A stretch of 64,000 nt of DNA from Mesorhizobium loti (GTDB taxonomy: Bacteria > Pseudomonadota > Alphaproteobacteria > Rhizobiales > Rhizobiaceae). The notes beneath the pieces are model-generated. The model was not told the DNA's origin. It searched no databases and saw only the letters and a program-made list of their open reading frames with translations. The DNA lies in NCBI RefSeq assembly GCF_013170705.1, contig NZ_CP033334.1, positions 6,363,501-6,427,500 on the forward strand. Reading direction: 5' to 3'. A program made the position numbers and the translations under genes. Within the stretch, counting starts at the first letter, position 1. Each line of letters opens with the position of its first letter. Below, one piece after another: positions 54,890 to 64,000 of the stretch.

Positions 54890-56100
54890 TACAAGCTGCG
54901 CTAGGGGATGATATCGCGGAAAGCTGCGACCGTTTTGCGTGTGCAAAGAGCCGTGCCCGGCGATGTATATTGCGTGATTCGCGAGCAAAATACGGCAGGT
55001 GCCCACGATACGTCCTGTTCCTCTTACGACCCGCCCGACGAACTGTCCGGCCTCGGCGTGCTGATGGGCAGCGCAAACCAGGTCGATTCCGAGAGCGGCA
55101 TGGCCGCGCTGAAGCTGGATTTTCGCCTGTCGAAGGTAGGCGCGCTCGCTGCGTCGGCAGCTGGCATTCCAGATTCGAACAGCGTGGTCGGGGACACCAA
55201 GAGACTCTCCCTGCGAGGCCTGCTCCATTATCTCTGGCACGAGGCGGAGCTGACGGTCCGGACGTCGCGATGGGCTGGCAAGAGGCATTGGTGGGACATG
55301 CGTTGGCACCTCGTCGAGGCCGCGGGCCAGATGAGGGTCAAGGGCGGAGCGCGACATACTGTTCGTGCCCGAGCCGTTCCGGTCCGCCGACAAGATTGCG
55401 ATCGAGAAATGGCGCGGGCAGGCGCTTGCACCTGCGCTGTCCCCGAAGAGCGGCCCCAGAAAGCTGATGATCCTGGTCGGCGAGGTGAAGGAGTTGAACC
55501 CGGCTCGCAGCGGCCACAAGCTGATCGTCAAGCACATGCCGGGCTTCGTGTTCCTGTTGGACGATCGCCTTCATCGTCGGCTTCAACCCGTTTTGAAACC
55601 GAGATGGCACTCTGGGGCGCGGATGAGGCATCGCATTTGATCGCGGTTGCCACCTTCGGGTTGACTTCGGCGGGGCTGGCGGTGATCGAGGAAATGGCCC
55701 GTCATGGTGGTGGCGCAGAATTGGGTGCCTTACGAGTCCGCCTATGAAAAGAAGCTGGTCGACGCCCTTGCCAGGACAAGAGAGCGAAGCGTGAAAGGAC
55801 CGCGCTTCAACCTGCCTATGGACAAGCCAACCGCGACGGCGATATTGCAGATACAGCCGCGGCCGGTTGGCCTGTATGTCGTACCGCCCTCCTCCATGGT
55901 GCGTACCAGGAAACGCTGGGCGAACTGATCGCATCGCGACCGGAGTTTGATTCCTGGATCTGGCGGACGGCCGATCGTGAGATGCCGACTTTGCCTGGTC
56001 GGCAAGACGTGGGCCTATCATATGAAGCAGGCACCCTTCGCGGACGCTATTGCAGCATGATTCGCAGGCCGGCGAGTATTTTCAGGTGCTCGCTTGAGCG
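54890..56100 (+). pseudogene. Broken DUF1173 gene
   Basis: In three shifting frames the strand reads SYDPPDELSGLGVLMGSANQ, VDSESGMAALKLDFRLSK, FVPEPFRSADKIAIEKWRGQ, GPRKLMILVGEVKELNPARS, LWGADEASHLIAVATFGLTS, VPYESAYEKKLVDALARTRE, and TWAYHMKQAPFADAIAA. These are successive blocks of the DUF1173 family common on alphaproteobacterial ICEs and plasmids. Frameshifts near 55350, 55600, 55720 and 55850 and a stop near 56060 inactivate it. Confidence 0.75.
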
Positions 56101-56504
56101 ATCTTCCCAGCAAATGATGTGTGCGACCTGGATCACGAAGGGCCTCCCAGTGCAGCACGTGCGAGCGATCCTTGCAGCTCGCAAGTTGGGCGGGTCAAGC
56201 CATGTTCACAGCAGCCGCCTCATCGCCTCAGGCGCGCAAGAAAAAGGCCGGGCTTGCAAAAAGCTCGAGACTGTTCGGCTGGCCGTCGATTCCGGCCGAC
56301 TGCTCGACCGTTAATTTCACATAATTTCACATTCCAAATAAGACACAAAAGTCGGCCCATAGCTTACGGCCGAAACGCGTCTAGGCATTGGGATGCGCCG
56401 CAATGCGGGCCAGGCTTCCGGGCCGATTCCAAATCTTCTGGCTCTTCGGCCGTCCGCTCATCCGTCTTGACCAGGACGAACCTACAGCCTATCTCACCGC
56501 CACG
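56101..56504. other. groESL upstream region
   Basis: About 400 bp. A short plus-strand frame at 56200-56324 (MFTAAASSPQARKKKAGLAK) is unrecognised. The groESL promoter should lie just before the CIRCE element. Confidence 0.4.
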
Positions 56505-56531
56505 TTAGCACTCCCAACTGGCGAGTGCTAA
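56505..56531 (+). promoter_or_regulatory. CIRCE operator (HrcA site)
   Basis: TTAGCACTC, nine bases, GAGTGCTAA: a perfect CIRCE inverted repeat, the binding site of the heat-shock repressor HrcA, 53 bp before the groES start. Confidence 0.95.
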
Positions 56532-56584
56532 CCCAGGCTCCGGCAACGAAGAACCGTTCAACCTCTGCACCAGGGATATCCAAA

Positions 56585-58613
<2,029 letters not shown>

Positions 58614-58640
58614 TCCAGCCGATCTGGCTTCACATACGCG

Positions 58641-58665
58641 AAAGGGCGGCGATGCCGCCCTTTTC
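58641..58665 (+). terminator. Rho-independent terminator after groEL
   Basis: Stem AAGGGCGGC, loop GAT, GCCGCCCTT followed by TTCC, 27 bp after the groEL stop. Confidence 0.85.
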
Positions 58666-58952
58666 CTTGAAGTCGGATCCGGCCGGAAATGTTCAGGGCG
58701 TAGTAGAGATGGTCGTGAAAGAGGACAAGGAGAGCGCGGGCAAGGATGCGGCGGAGAGCCGCTGGCCGTGGCTTCGGAGACACCAACGTCCGGTCTTGGT
58801 TCGTCTCGAAGAAGGGATGACTGACCACTCCGTTTTTCGCCAGCACGAATGCGGCAGCTCCTTACAATCGCGGTAATTCGGATCGGCACGGGGCGGCGCT
58901 CCGCCCCTCAGGGGCTGTGTCCGTCGGTGCAAGGCCTATCGCTCAGCGGCGC
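58666..58952. other. Gap between groEL and proQ-like gene
   Basis: About 290 bp between convergent genes. Nothing recognised besides the groEL terminator. Confidence 0.35.
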
Positions 58953-59432
58953 TCAAGCCATCGGCTTTCGAAAAGCGCGGCGACGCTTCGTCTCAACGAC
59001 TATGCCGGTCGGGCTGTCGGCCGTATTCTTCGCCCTGTACCCGGCGGTTCGCTTCGGTTTTGGTTTGGGTGGCGCTCGAGGCTCTACCCTTGGCTCAGGC
59101 GTTTGCTTGGCCTCTTGTTTGTGCTTGCGGGCCCTCAGCAAAGCCTTGGCGGTCGCCGCGTCGGCATCCGAGACCACGCCGGCCGGCTTGCCATCGAGAT
59201 CGACCCGTGCGGCGCCGGCATCCAGTCTCGCCAAGTATTTGGCCATCCTGGTATACGCCAGCAGGGCTCTCCTTAATTCATCATCAGACAGTTCGCCGTC
59301 AAGCACGCGAATGTCATGATGGATGCCGATCTTGAGCGGCCTGGGCGCTTTCGGATTGAACGCCGCGGGCCACTTGGCCGATAGATAGCGGAAAAGCTGT
59401 GCAGGCGATTTGCCTCGGCTGGCGCTCAACAT
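58953..59432 (-). CDS. ProQ/FinO-domain RNA chaperone
   Basis: This 159-residue protein has a ProQ/FinO domain: LFRYLSAKWPAAFNPKAPRP, LKIGIHHDIRVLDGELSDDE, LRRALLAYTRMAKYLARLDA. A basic, Pro/Lys-rich tail follows. Proteins of this type bind structured small RNAs; FinO itself controls F-plasmid conjugation through antisense RNA. On an ICE a role in transfer control is plausible, but a general RNA chaperone is equally possible. It converges on groEL. Confidence 0.82.
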   Translation of the reverse strand: MLSASRGKSPAQLFRYLSAKWPAAFNPKAPRPLKIGIHHDIRVLDGELSDDELRRALLAYTRMAKYLARLDAGAARVDLDGKPAGVVSDADAATAKALLRARKHKQEAKQTPEPRVEPRAPPKPKPKRTAGYRAKNTADSPTGIVVETKRRRAFRKPMA

Positions 59433-59829
59433 GGTAAGCTTCGCCCCGATTGTTTTCGTTTCCGATTCGGACCTTTCCTAGCACTGACATATGCAATGTT
59501 TATGGAAAAATGCGTTCGTCCCGCATGGCAAAGCAGTGGGTGCTCACGGTTGGGCAGACGAAGCAGCTGCTGCGCGAGCAGGACCGGCACCAATCACGCG
59601 GAGCCGTCCCGGTCGAGTTCATAGCCAAGACAGTAGGTGGAAAGCGCTCTTGCCCCATCTCACCGCCAGACCTTAACCTTGGCAGCGTATCTGAAACGCC
59701 AGTAGCGAAAAAGACGCGACGGCCACCGCCGAGCCCGCCGGCGAGTAGGGTGCCGAAAGCGTCGCGGCTCCCCTCACCCGTTCGGCCGTTCCGTTCTACA
59801 TCTTGGGACCGGAATCATGCGAATGGCCG
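59433..59829. other. Gene-free stretch
   Basis: About 400 bp. A short plus-strand frame from 59525 (MAKQWVLTVGQTKQLLREQD) has a plausible start but no recognisable family; the rest is non-coding. Confidence 0.3.
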
Positions 59830-59960
59830 CCAAAACGGTTCGACCGCAGTCCGGCGTCGGGCGTGCAATTAGGTCGACACCCGTGGCGGAGATTGCCGCG
59901 ACGTTCACCGGGGTTACTCGCCCAGAGGTCTCGGCAAAATTGTACGTCGCCAACCATCGC
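59830..59960 (-). pseudogene. nadC: Possible nadC 3' remnant
   Basis: The minus-strand frame reads AETSGRVTPVNVAAISATGV, DLI, matching the end of nicotinate-nucleotide pyrophosphorylase NadC (EASGRVxxENVxAIAxTGVDxIS). Upstream and downstream similarity is lost. Mesorhizobium islands are known to carry nad genes, so a decayed copy is credible, but the match is short. Confidence 0.4.
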
Positions 59961-60472
59961 CACAGCTTGGACAAGCTCCCTTGATCGACACCGCGTGCTA
60001 TTACCAGCACCACCGCGATTTCGCGGGAGCTGGTCGCGCTTGCGGCAGGCCGAAGCATTTGTCTCAACTATCTCATGGTCAGCCTTCTCTTTGCATCAAA
60101 ATCTCGTCGTCCGCAGCGAGTGTTTGACGCCAAAGTTGCTGACCCAGGAGACAATCTTTAGTGCCGAAAACTGGCCGGTCTTTGGTTGGAACGGTGGCCG
60201 GCTTCATACCAGACTGATGGCTGGTGTTTTGCGTACCGGCTGCGACGAGGAGCTGGTCGGGGTTCCGCAGCCCGATTGGGGCGGTTCAGGATCCCGATTC
60301 CGTCGTCATTGGCGGTCAGCTGCTTGCTGCTTAACCCTTGCCTCCCGATCCCAGCGTGAACGGTTAGGCGCAATCGAGCTTGGGCATAAGCGAGGCTTGT
60401 CATGCCAATCCGCAGGGCTGTGGAAATGGCGACGGAGCCCCTTACCGCAAATTTTTACGCCTACCTATTTGT
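59961..60472. other. Gene-free stretch downstream of the TPR gene
   Basis: About 510 bp. A plus-strand frame near 60070-60300 (SECLTPKLLTQETIFSAENW) is unrecognised and broken. No terminator could be assigned to the TPR gene. Confidence 0.3.
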
Positions 60473-62659
60473 CTAACTCGCCAATGCCATGCGGATATGG
60501 TTGCGCGTGGCCTCGTAATCGGGCTCGCCGGCAAAATCGACGGCTTGATTGGCATGCTCCAATGCCAAATCAGGCTGCTTGGCGTTGAACAGCTCAATTG
60601 CAAGATTGTTGTGGGCCGGCGCATGACGGGGATCGATATCGAGGGCCTTCTGATAATGGGCGATGCTCTGCTCAGGCTTCTCCAACTCGGAATAGGCAAG
60701 ACCCAAGTTGCTCTGCAGGTCCGCATGTGAGGGAACGAACTCAGCGGCAGCAAGGTAAGCTTCAATTGCAGCAGAAGGGTTTCCGGCTGAGAGAAGGATA
60801 TTGCCTTTCTCCAGCAGAGCTCGCCATTCTTCCGGCTTGATCGACAGAGCGCGATCAAGATCGGAAAGCGCGCCTTGTGTATCACCGAGACGTTTACGGA
60901 GACCTGCCCGGTTCAAATGCGCCTCGTAGTAAGGCGGGCAGAGCTCGATCGCGCGCGCATATGCATTTGACGCGTGAACTTCACGGCCCGGGACTTTGCC
61001 GAGGAGATTGCCAAGATCGTTCTGGTATTCGCCGTAATAAGGATCAACGGCGATGACATCGCCAAGCTTCTTCTCCGCGAGAGAAAGTTCGTTTACAAGC
61101 TCGTATACCTGACTGATGTTATACATCAAAATTGACTGATGGAGTTTGAAGCGATTGTCGCCATATATCTCTGACATTGTCGCCTTGCCTTCCGTGCAAA
61201 GCTGGAGGGCTTCGTCAAATTGACCCTGCCTTGCCTTGATATAGGCATAGGCGTTTTCCGCGAAAACCTTTATGTAGTGGTATTTCTCGTGATATTTGAA
61301 ATCCCGCTCAATTGTATCGATATTTCGCAGCGCGTATTGTTCCGCCAATGGAAGGTTCACTGGCTGTTGATATCTGGCATAGGTCATTGATTGGGCGTAA
61401 AGCACCGTAGGCGTGTAGCGGCTTGATGGGAATTTCGAGTAGAAAAGATCGAGATAGGGAACCGAGACGCAGCCGCAGCCCAAGCTGTAGAGAACAAACG
61501 CTGCATTGATGAAAACCGCGTTGACCGCATCGTTTCCTGTTCCGTAAACGCGCAGCTCGGGATCCGCAAACATTTCGCCGAAATAGCTGAACCAAGTGTC
61601 ATAAAGCCCAATGCTCTTAAGAATTTCGCTTGGCTCCGCAATAAGCTCGAGCCGCTTGAATTTGTTCCGAACAGACAAGGCGTGGAATGTCACCAAGGGT
61701 GACTTTCCGGCAAGATGTTTTTCAATTGCGGCCCGATGCATTTCTGCATGCAGACTGTCAGCATACTCCCGATCAAATGTCTCATAGTTGCGTTGGGCGA
61801 TTAGATCGGTCGGGTTGCAGTCTGCTTCCACATAGGATCGAAGCATCTCGCTGCGTTCCTCAGGGCTCAGGCTCGCCAGGTGCAAGTCGATAGCAGCATT
61901 GGAGGTCAAGTATCCAACAACTGGCATGCCGGCCTGATTGCAGGTGATCAGAGCGCGAAGGAGTAGCGGATTCCCGCGAGCCGCCTCAAAAATCAACCGC
62001 CGCTTCTGTGGTGCCATGTCAGGTTTAAAGAGACCGGCGAGTTCATCGATCGAATAACAGCCGAAGTTGACTTCACAGGCCCCTTCAATGAACACGGAAT
62101 TGGAATGGTCCACGAGAACAAAGCGGAAATGGCGTTCGCTGTCGAGCCGCCGCAACACTTTCACCAGGTTGACGGCCGTAGGTGACATCTCTGAAGCTCG
62201 ATCGATGACCAGCACACAGCGGAGACCGCTTCGGCTAGCATATTCGAGCAGATATTCGGCGAGCCCCACGAGCAGCTTGTTCTGATATTCGTGATGGTAG
62301 AACCGTGTTCGCTCTTCCTTGCTCGATGTGTTGGTGAGGTCTTTTGGAACGGTAAAGGCGGCGCTGGAGAGAAGCGGAAACAGGCGCTTAAGCGATTGCT
62401 GGTGCTTCTCGATCAGGTGCGGGCATTCTTTGGTCGTCCATTCCAAAGCCGCATCAACCAGGTTTTGGAATCCCGCGAGATAGCCGCCACGTTGCCAATC
62501 ACCATCAGCAAACTCGACATTAGATCCACAGTCTGCAAGAGCTGTCGCGACCGTGGCTCGAGGAGCCATGCCTTTGTCAGCCTTGAGCACGGTTATTGTT
62601 GAGGCGCCAACCGCCTCCGAAATCAACGCCAAAGCGTGCGACTGTACAAAATCGGCCAT
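60473..62659 (-). CDS. TPR protein with NTPase-like N-terminal half
   Basis: I choose the ATG at 62659 (MADFVQSHALALISEAVGAS), giving 728 residues; an in-frame GTG at 62701 lies inside the hairpin upstream. The N-terminal ~300 residues look like a degenerate STAND-type NTPase: a Walker-B-like CVLVIDRASEMSPTAVNLVK and FRFVLVDHSNS, but no clear Walker A. The middle is helical. The C-terminal ~220 residues are tetratricopeptide repeats (AYARAIELCPPYYEAHLNRA, ALSDLDRALSIKPEEWRALL, HYQKALDIDPRHAPAHNNLA). It follows a 22-codon peptide gene by 54 bp, with a NifA/sigma-54-type promoter upstream. A peptide receptor or a peptide-processing scaffold is possible. Confidence 0.75.
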   Translation of the reverse strand: MADFVQSHALALISEAVGASTITVLKADKGMAPRATVATALADCGSNVEFADGDWQRGGYLAGFQNLVDAALEWTTKECPHLIEKHQQSLKRLFPLLSSAAFTVPKDLTNTSSKEERTRFYHHEYQNKLLVGLAEYLLEYASRSGLRCVLVIDRASEMSPTAVNLVKVLRRLDSERHFRFVLVDHSNSVFIEGACEVNFGCYSIDELAGLFKPDMAPQKRRLIFEAARGNPLLLRALITCNQAGMPVVGYLTSNAAIDLHLASLSPEERSEMLRSYVEADCNPTDLIAQRNYETFDREYADSLHAEMHRAAIEKHLAGKSPLVTFHALSVRNKFKRLELIAEPSEILKSIGLYDTWFSYFGEMFADPELRVYGTGNDAVNAVFINAAFVLYSLGCGCVSVPYLDLFYSKFPSSRYTPTVLYAQSMTYARYQQPVNLPLAEQYALRNIDTIERDFKYHEKYHYIKVFAENAYAYIKARQGQFDEALQLCTEGKATMSEIYGDNRFKLHQSILMYNISQVYELVNELSLAEKKLGDVIAVDPYYGEYQNDLGNLLGKVPGREVHASNAYARAIELCPPYYEAHLNRAGLRKRLGDTQGALSDLDRALSIKPEEWRALLEKGNILLSAGNPSAAIEAYLAAAEFVPSHADLQSNLGLAYSELEKPEQSIAHYQKALDIDPRHAPAHNNLAIELFNAKQPDLALEHANQAVDFAGEPDYEATRNHIRMALAS

Positions 62660-62680
62660 ATTGCTCGCCTTCTTGGTTGA

Positions 62681-62707
62681 GGGAGGGTGGCGCATTGCCA
62701 CCCTCCC
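62681..62707 (-). terminator. Hairpin between peptide gene and TPR gene
   Basis: A perfect 11-bp inverted repeat, GGGAGGGTGGC / GCCACCCTCCC, around a 5-base loop, seven bases after the peptide stop codon. It lacks a U run, so it may act as a partial terminator or an mRNA-stabilising stem that favours the peptide over the TPR gene. Confidence 0.7.
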
Positions 62708-62713
62708 AAGTCA

Positions 62714-62782
62714 TCAGACCGTGCCCGTGTACGGCGTGGTCGTACGGATGACCGTGGTGGTTTCTGCGATCTTCTTCTTCAT
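62714..62782 (-). CDS. 22-residue Thr-rich peptide (possible signal or RiPP precursor)
   Basis: A short gene with a good ribosome site (GAGAAAGGAA, about 6 bp before the ATG). The product starts MKKKIAE and continues as a Thr-rich tail ending TTTPYTGTV. It contains eight threonines and one tyrosine and has no cysteine. No export signal is visible. It is directly followed by a stable hairpin and then the TPR gene, the usual arrangement for a highly expressed peptide and its partner. I know no family that matches. A modified peptide or an intracellular ligand of the TPR protein are the options. Confidence 0.6.
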   Translation of the reverse strand: MKKKIAETTTVIRTTTPYTGTV

Positions 62783-62871
62783 GGTGCATTCCTTTCTCGT
62801 GGTTGGCGGATGCTACTCAGTGATGTTGCCGTACGCCGGCTTGCTGCGGTCAGCACCCTGCAAGGATGAAC

Positions 62872-62887
62872 AGCAACTTTCGTGCCG
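62872..62887 (-). promoter_or_regulatory. Sigma-54-like -24/-12 promoter, peptide/TPR operon
   Basis: Minus strand CGGCACGAAAGTTGCT matches TGGCACG-N4-TTGCW at every conserved position except the first T. The predicted start near 62861 leaves a leader of ~79 nt before the peptide ATG. Confidence 0.7.
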
Positions 62888-62987
62888 CGCGTGTAGCGTC
62901 GTCGAAGAACCTCCGAAATTCCATGAGCGTTCTCAATTGCTTGGATAAAAGGTTTGTCGCGCCGCTCCACCCTCGGGGCGGCAGAAT

Positions 62988-63003
62988 TGTCGTGTGTGGG
63001 ACA
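62988..63003 (-). promoter_or_regulatory. NifA upstream activator site (TGT-N10-ACA), peptide/TPR operon
   Basis: TGTCGTGTGTGGGACA matches the NifA consensus exactly and lies ~100 bp upstream of the sigma-54-like element, the normal spacing for NifA-activated promoters. Confidence 0.65.
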
Positions 63004-63099
63004 AAAGTTGGCTACTTTCGGCGGTGCAATTCGCTGGGACAAACTGCCCGCCCATACGGCCGCCGGCGTGCGACGCGATTGAGGCCGCAGGCGTGAGCC

Positions 63100-63735
63100 T
63101 GCTCTATAGGCGGTACGCGGCCCGCTGGTTACATCTGCTGAAAACAAGACATACGGCCTGCCTGCCAGCATGAAACGGCATCCATATCAGGACAATCGAC
63201 CGCCTCGCTAACAAGGATGAAGCCATGCAGCTCCATGATCGCTGAGAGGTCCCGGAGGGGACCGCGCCCAAGCGACCAGGCGGATCGCAGTGCATCTGCC
63301 GCCGCTTCAATTTGATCCGTTGATTGAGAAGACGGATCAAAATCAAGGGCTGGGAGATCGAGCGATGGCATATCAATGAAGCGCTCCAAATATGCGACGA
63401 CATCGCTAGCCCACTCAAGCCGACGAGCGATGCGCTTGCGATGGTACAATTCGACTCGCTTTAAACTGCCAAAACGGCGCGATGCCCGCGCCGGATCGTT
63501 GTCTTGGGGTAGTGAAAAACGCCGGCGGCTGCTCAGTCACGGCTATGATGCGGCCGAATGTTTCCCCACTCGGGGCGGAGAGACCGCTTTCTATCCGGGA
63601 TACAGCCTGCTTTGTCACGTTCAAGAGTTCGGCGAATGGCTCAATCTGTAGCCCGCGAGCTTCCCGCGCCTCGCGGATTCGCTCGGGGATAACCCGAGGC
63701 AGATTCCGCCTGTCTGAAGAAAATAGATCATCCAT
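63100..63735 (-). pseudogene. Broken XRE / ImmA-IrrE regulator gene
   Basis: The minus strand encodes an XRE helix-turn-helix (PERIREAREARGLQIEPFAE, LLNVTKQAVSRIESGLSAPS). After a frameshift near 63450 it continues RIARRLEWASDVVAYLERFI, EAAADALRSAWSLGRGPLRD, LSAIMELHGFILVSEAVDCP, and after a second shift AGRPYVLFSADVTSGPRTAY. This is the standard XRE-ImmA/IrrE fusion, cut before the HExxH peptidase motif. Its 3' end abuts the promoter of the peptide/TPR operon. Confidence 0.8.
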
Positions 63736-63747
63736 TGCTGCTGCGCT

Positions 63748-63880
63748 TTATGCGCCTTCCTTCTTGGCGCTCTCTTCGAGCGCTTGGGCAATATGGTCCT
63801 TCAGGCGAAGCTTTGCCCCAGCGTCGGGCACCGTCGATCCCACCGGAACCTCTACGCCACGTTTAGCCACTTCCTCAAGA
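63748..63880 (-). pseudogene. 3' end of an unknown gene upstream of the XRE gene
   Basis: The minus-strand frame ends VLEEVAKRGVEVPVGSTVPD, AGAKLRLKDHIAQALEESAK and stops at 63748, 13 bp before the XRE start, so it looks like the preceding gene of an operon. Its 5' part is replaced at about 63880 by an IS fragment. The family is not recognised. Confidence 0.4.
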
Positions 63881-64000
63881 ACATGCGGGGCTGGACGCGC
63901 TCTTCAAATGGCCGCTCTACCAGGCCGCCACCGTTCTCGAGCAACGTCAGCGCCAGCGCGGCCGCAAGATCTACAGCCTGCACGCGCACGAGGTGGAATG
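63875..64000 (+). mobile_element. IS5-type transposase fragment running off the window
   Basis: The frame reads GLDALFKWPLYQAATVLEQR, then QRGRKIYSLHAHEVE, a segment typical of IS5/IS1182-like DDE transposases (KxYSxHxxxVECIxKGK). It continues past the right edge, so completeness cannot be judged. Confidence 0.55.

Overview
The window looks like part of a symbiosis island (an integrative and conjugative element, ICE) from a Mesorhizobium-type rhizobium. The reasons are: a nod operon in the order nodA-nodC-nodI-nodJ-nolO with no nodB between nodA and nodC; a separate nodB 10 kb away; two nodD genes; nodS and a nolL-like gene; nod boxes; nif-linked fdxB; and a relaxase / lytic transglycosylase / TraF / RdfS-like block resembling the transfer module described for ICEMlSymR7A. 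The genus is inferred from gene order and recognised protein families; no search was run.

Layout. 0-3.2 kb: a DUF4238 gene and a tightly overlapping three-gene operon encoding an unknown protein, a PD-(D/E)XK nuclease-like protein and a protein with a HEPN-like motif (possible defence system). 3.4-7.6 kb: ICE transfer genes on the minus strand. 8.1-9.6 kb: remnants of parB and rpoN. 9.7-17.9 kb: an MFS transporter; two nodD copies in inverted orientation around a nolL-like gene and nodA scraps; then TIM-barrel, LysE and PaiB genes. 18.2-22.6 kb: broken IS1380 and IS256 copies around a syrA-like gene, fdxB and nodB. 22.6-25.4 kb: a MocR regulator and IS66 debris. 25.5-34.8 kb: the Nod-factor operon, ending in an unfamiliar glycosyltransferase, and nodS upstream. 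35.0-36.8 kb: a complete IS. 37.2-38.3 kb: a UbiH/UbiM-like hydroxylase. 39.5-43.4 kb: two double-glycine-leader mini-proteins followed by an HlyD adaptor and a C39-peptidase ABC exporter. 44.4-54.0 kb: ICE backbone genes parB, DUF2958 and ardC, with ardC split by a 6.3-kb Tn554-like element carrying three tyrosine recombinases and its own ardC homologue. 54.9-59.4 kb: a broken DUF1173 gene, CIRCE-groES-groEL and a proQ/finO-like gene. 60.5-63.7 kb: a 22-codon peptide gene, a hairpin, a large TPR/NTPase-like gene and a broken XRE-ImmA/IrrE gene.

How the genes work together. NodC/NodB/NodA make the acylated chitin backbone. NodS (N-methyl), NolO (carbamoyl) and NolL (acetyl, probably on fucose added by enzymes encoded elsewhere) decorate it, and NodI/NodJ export it; NodD acting at nod boxes is the expected switch. 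That set fits the known M. loti Nod factor.

The most unusual content is a pair of short-peptide systems. Both the double-glycine peptide/exporter operon and the 22-codon-peptide/TPR operon have an exact NifA-type upstream site (TGT-N10-ACA) about 100 bp before a sigma-54-like -24/-12 element, followed by a predicted leader of roughly 75-80 nt. This suggests two undescribed peptide systems switched on under nitrogen-fixing conditions in nodules. The nod region is also a record of rearrangement, with four nod-box junctions, three partial nodA copies and several nodD scraps.
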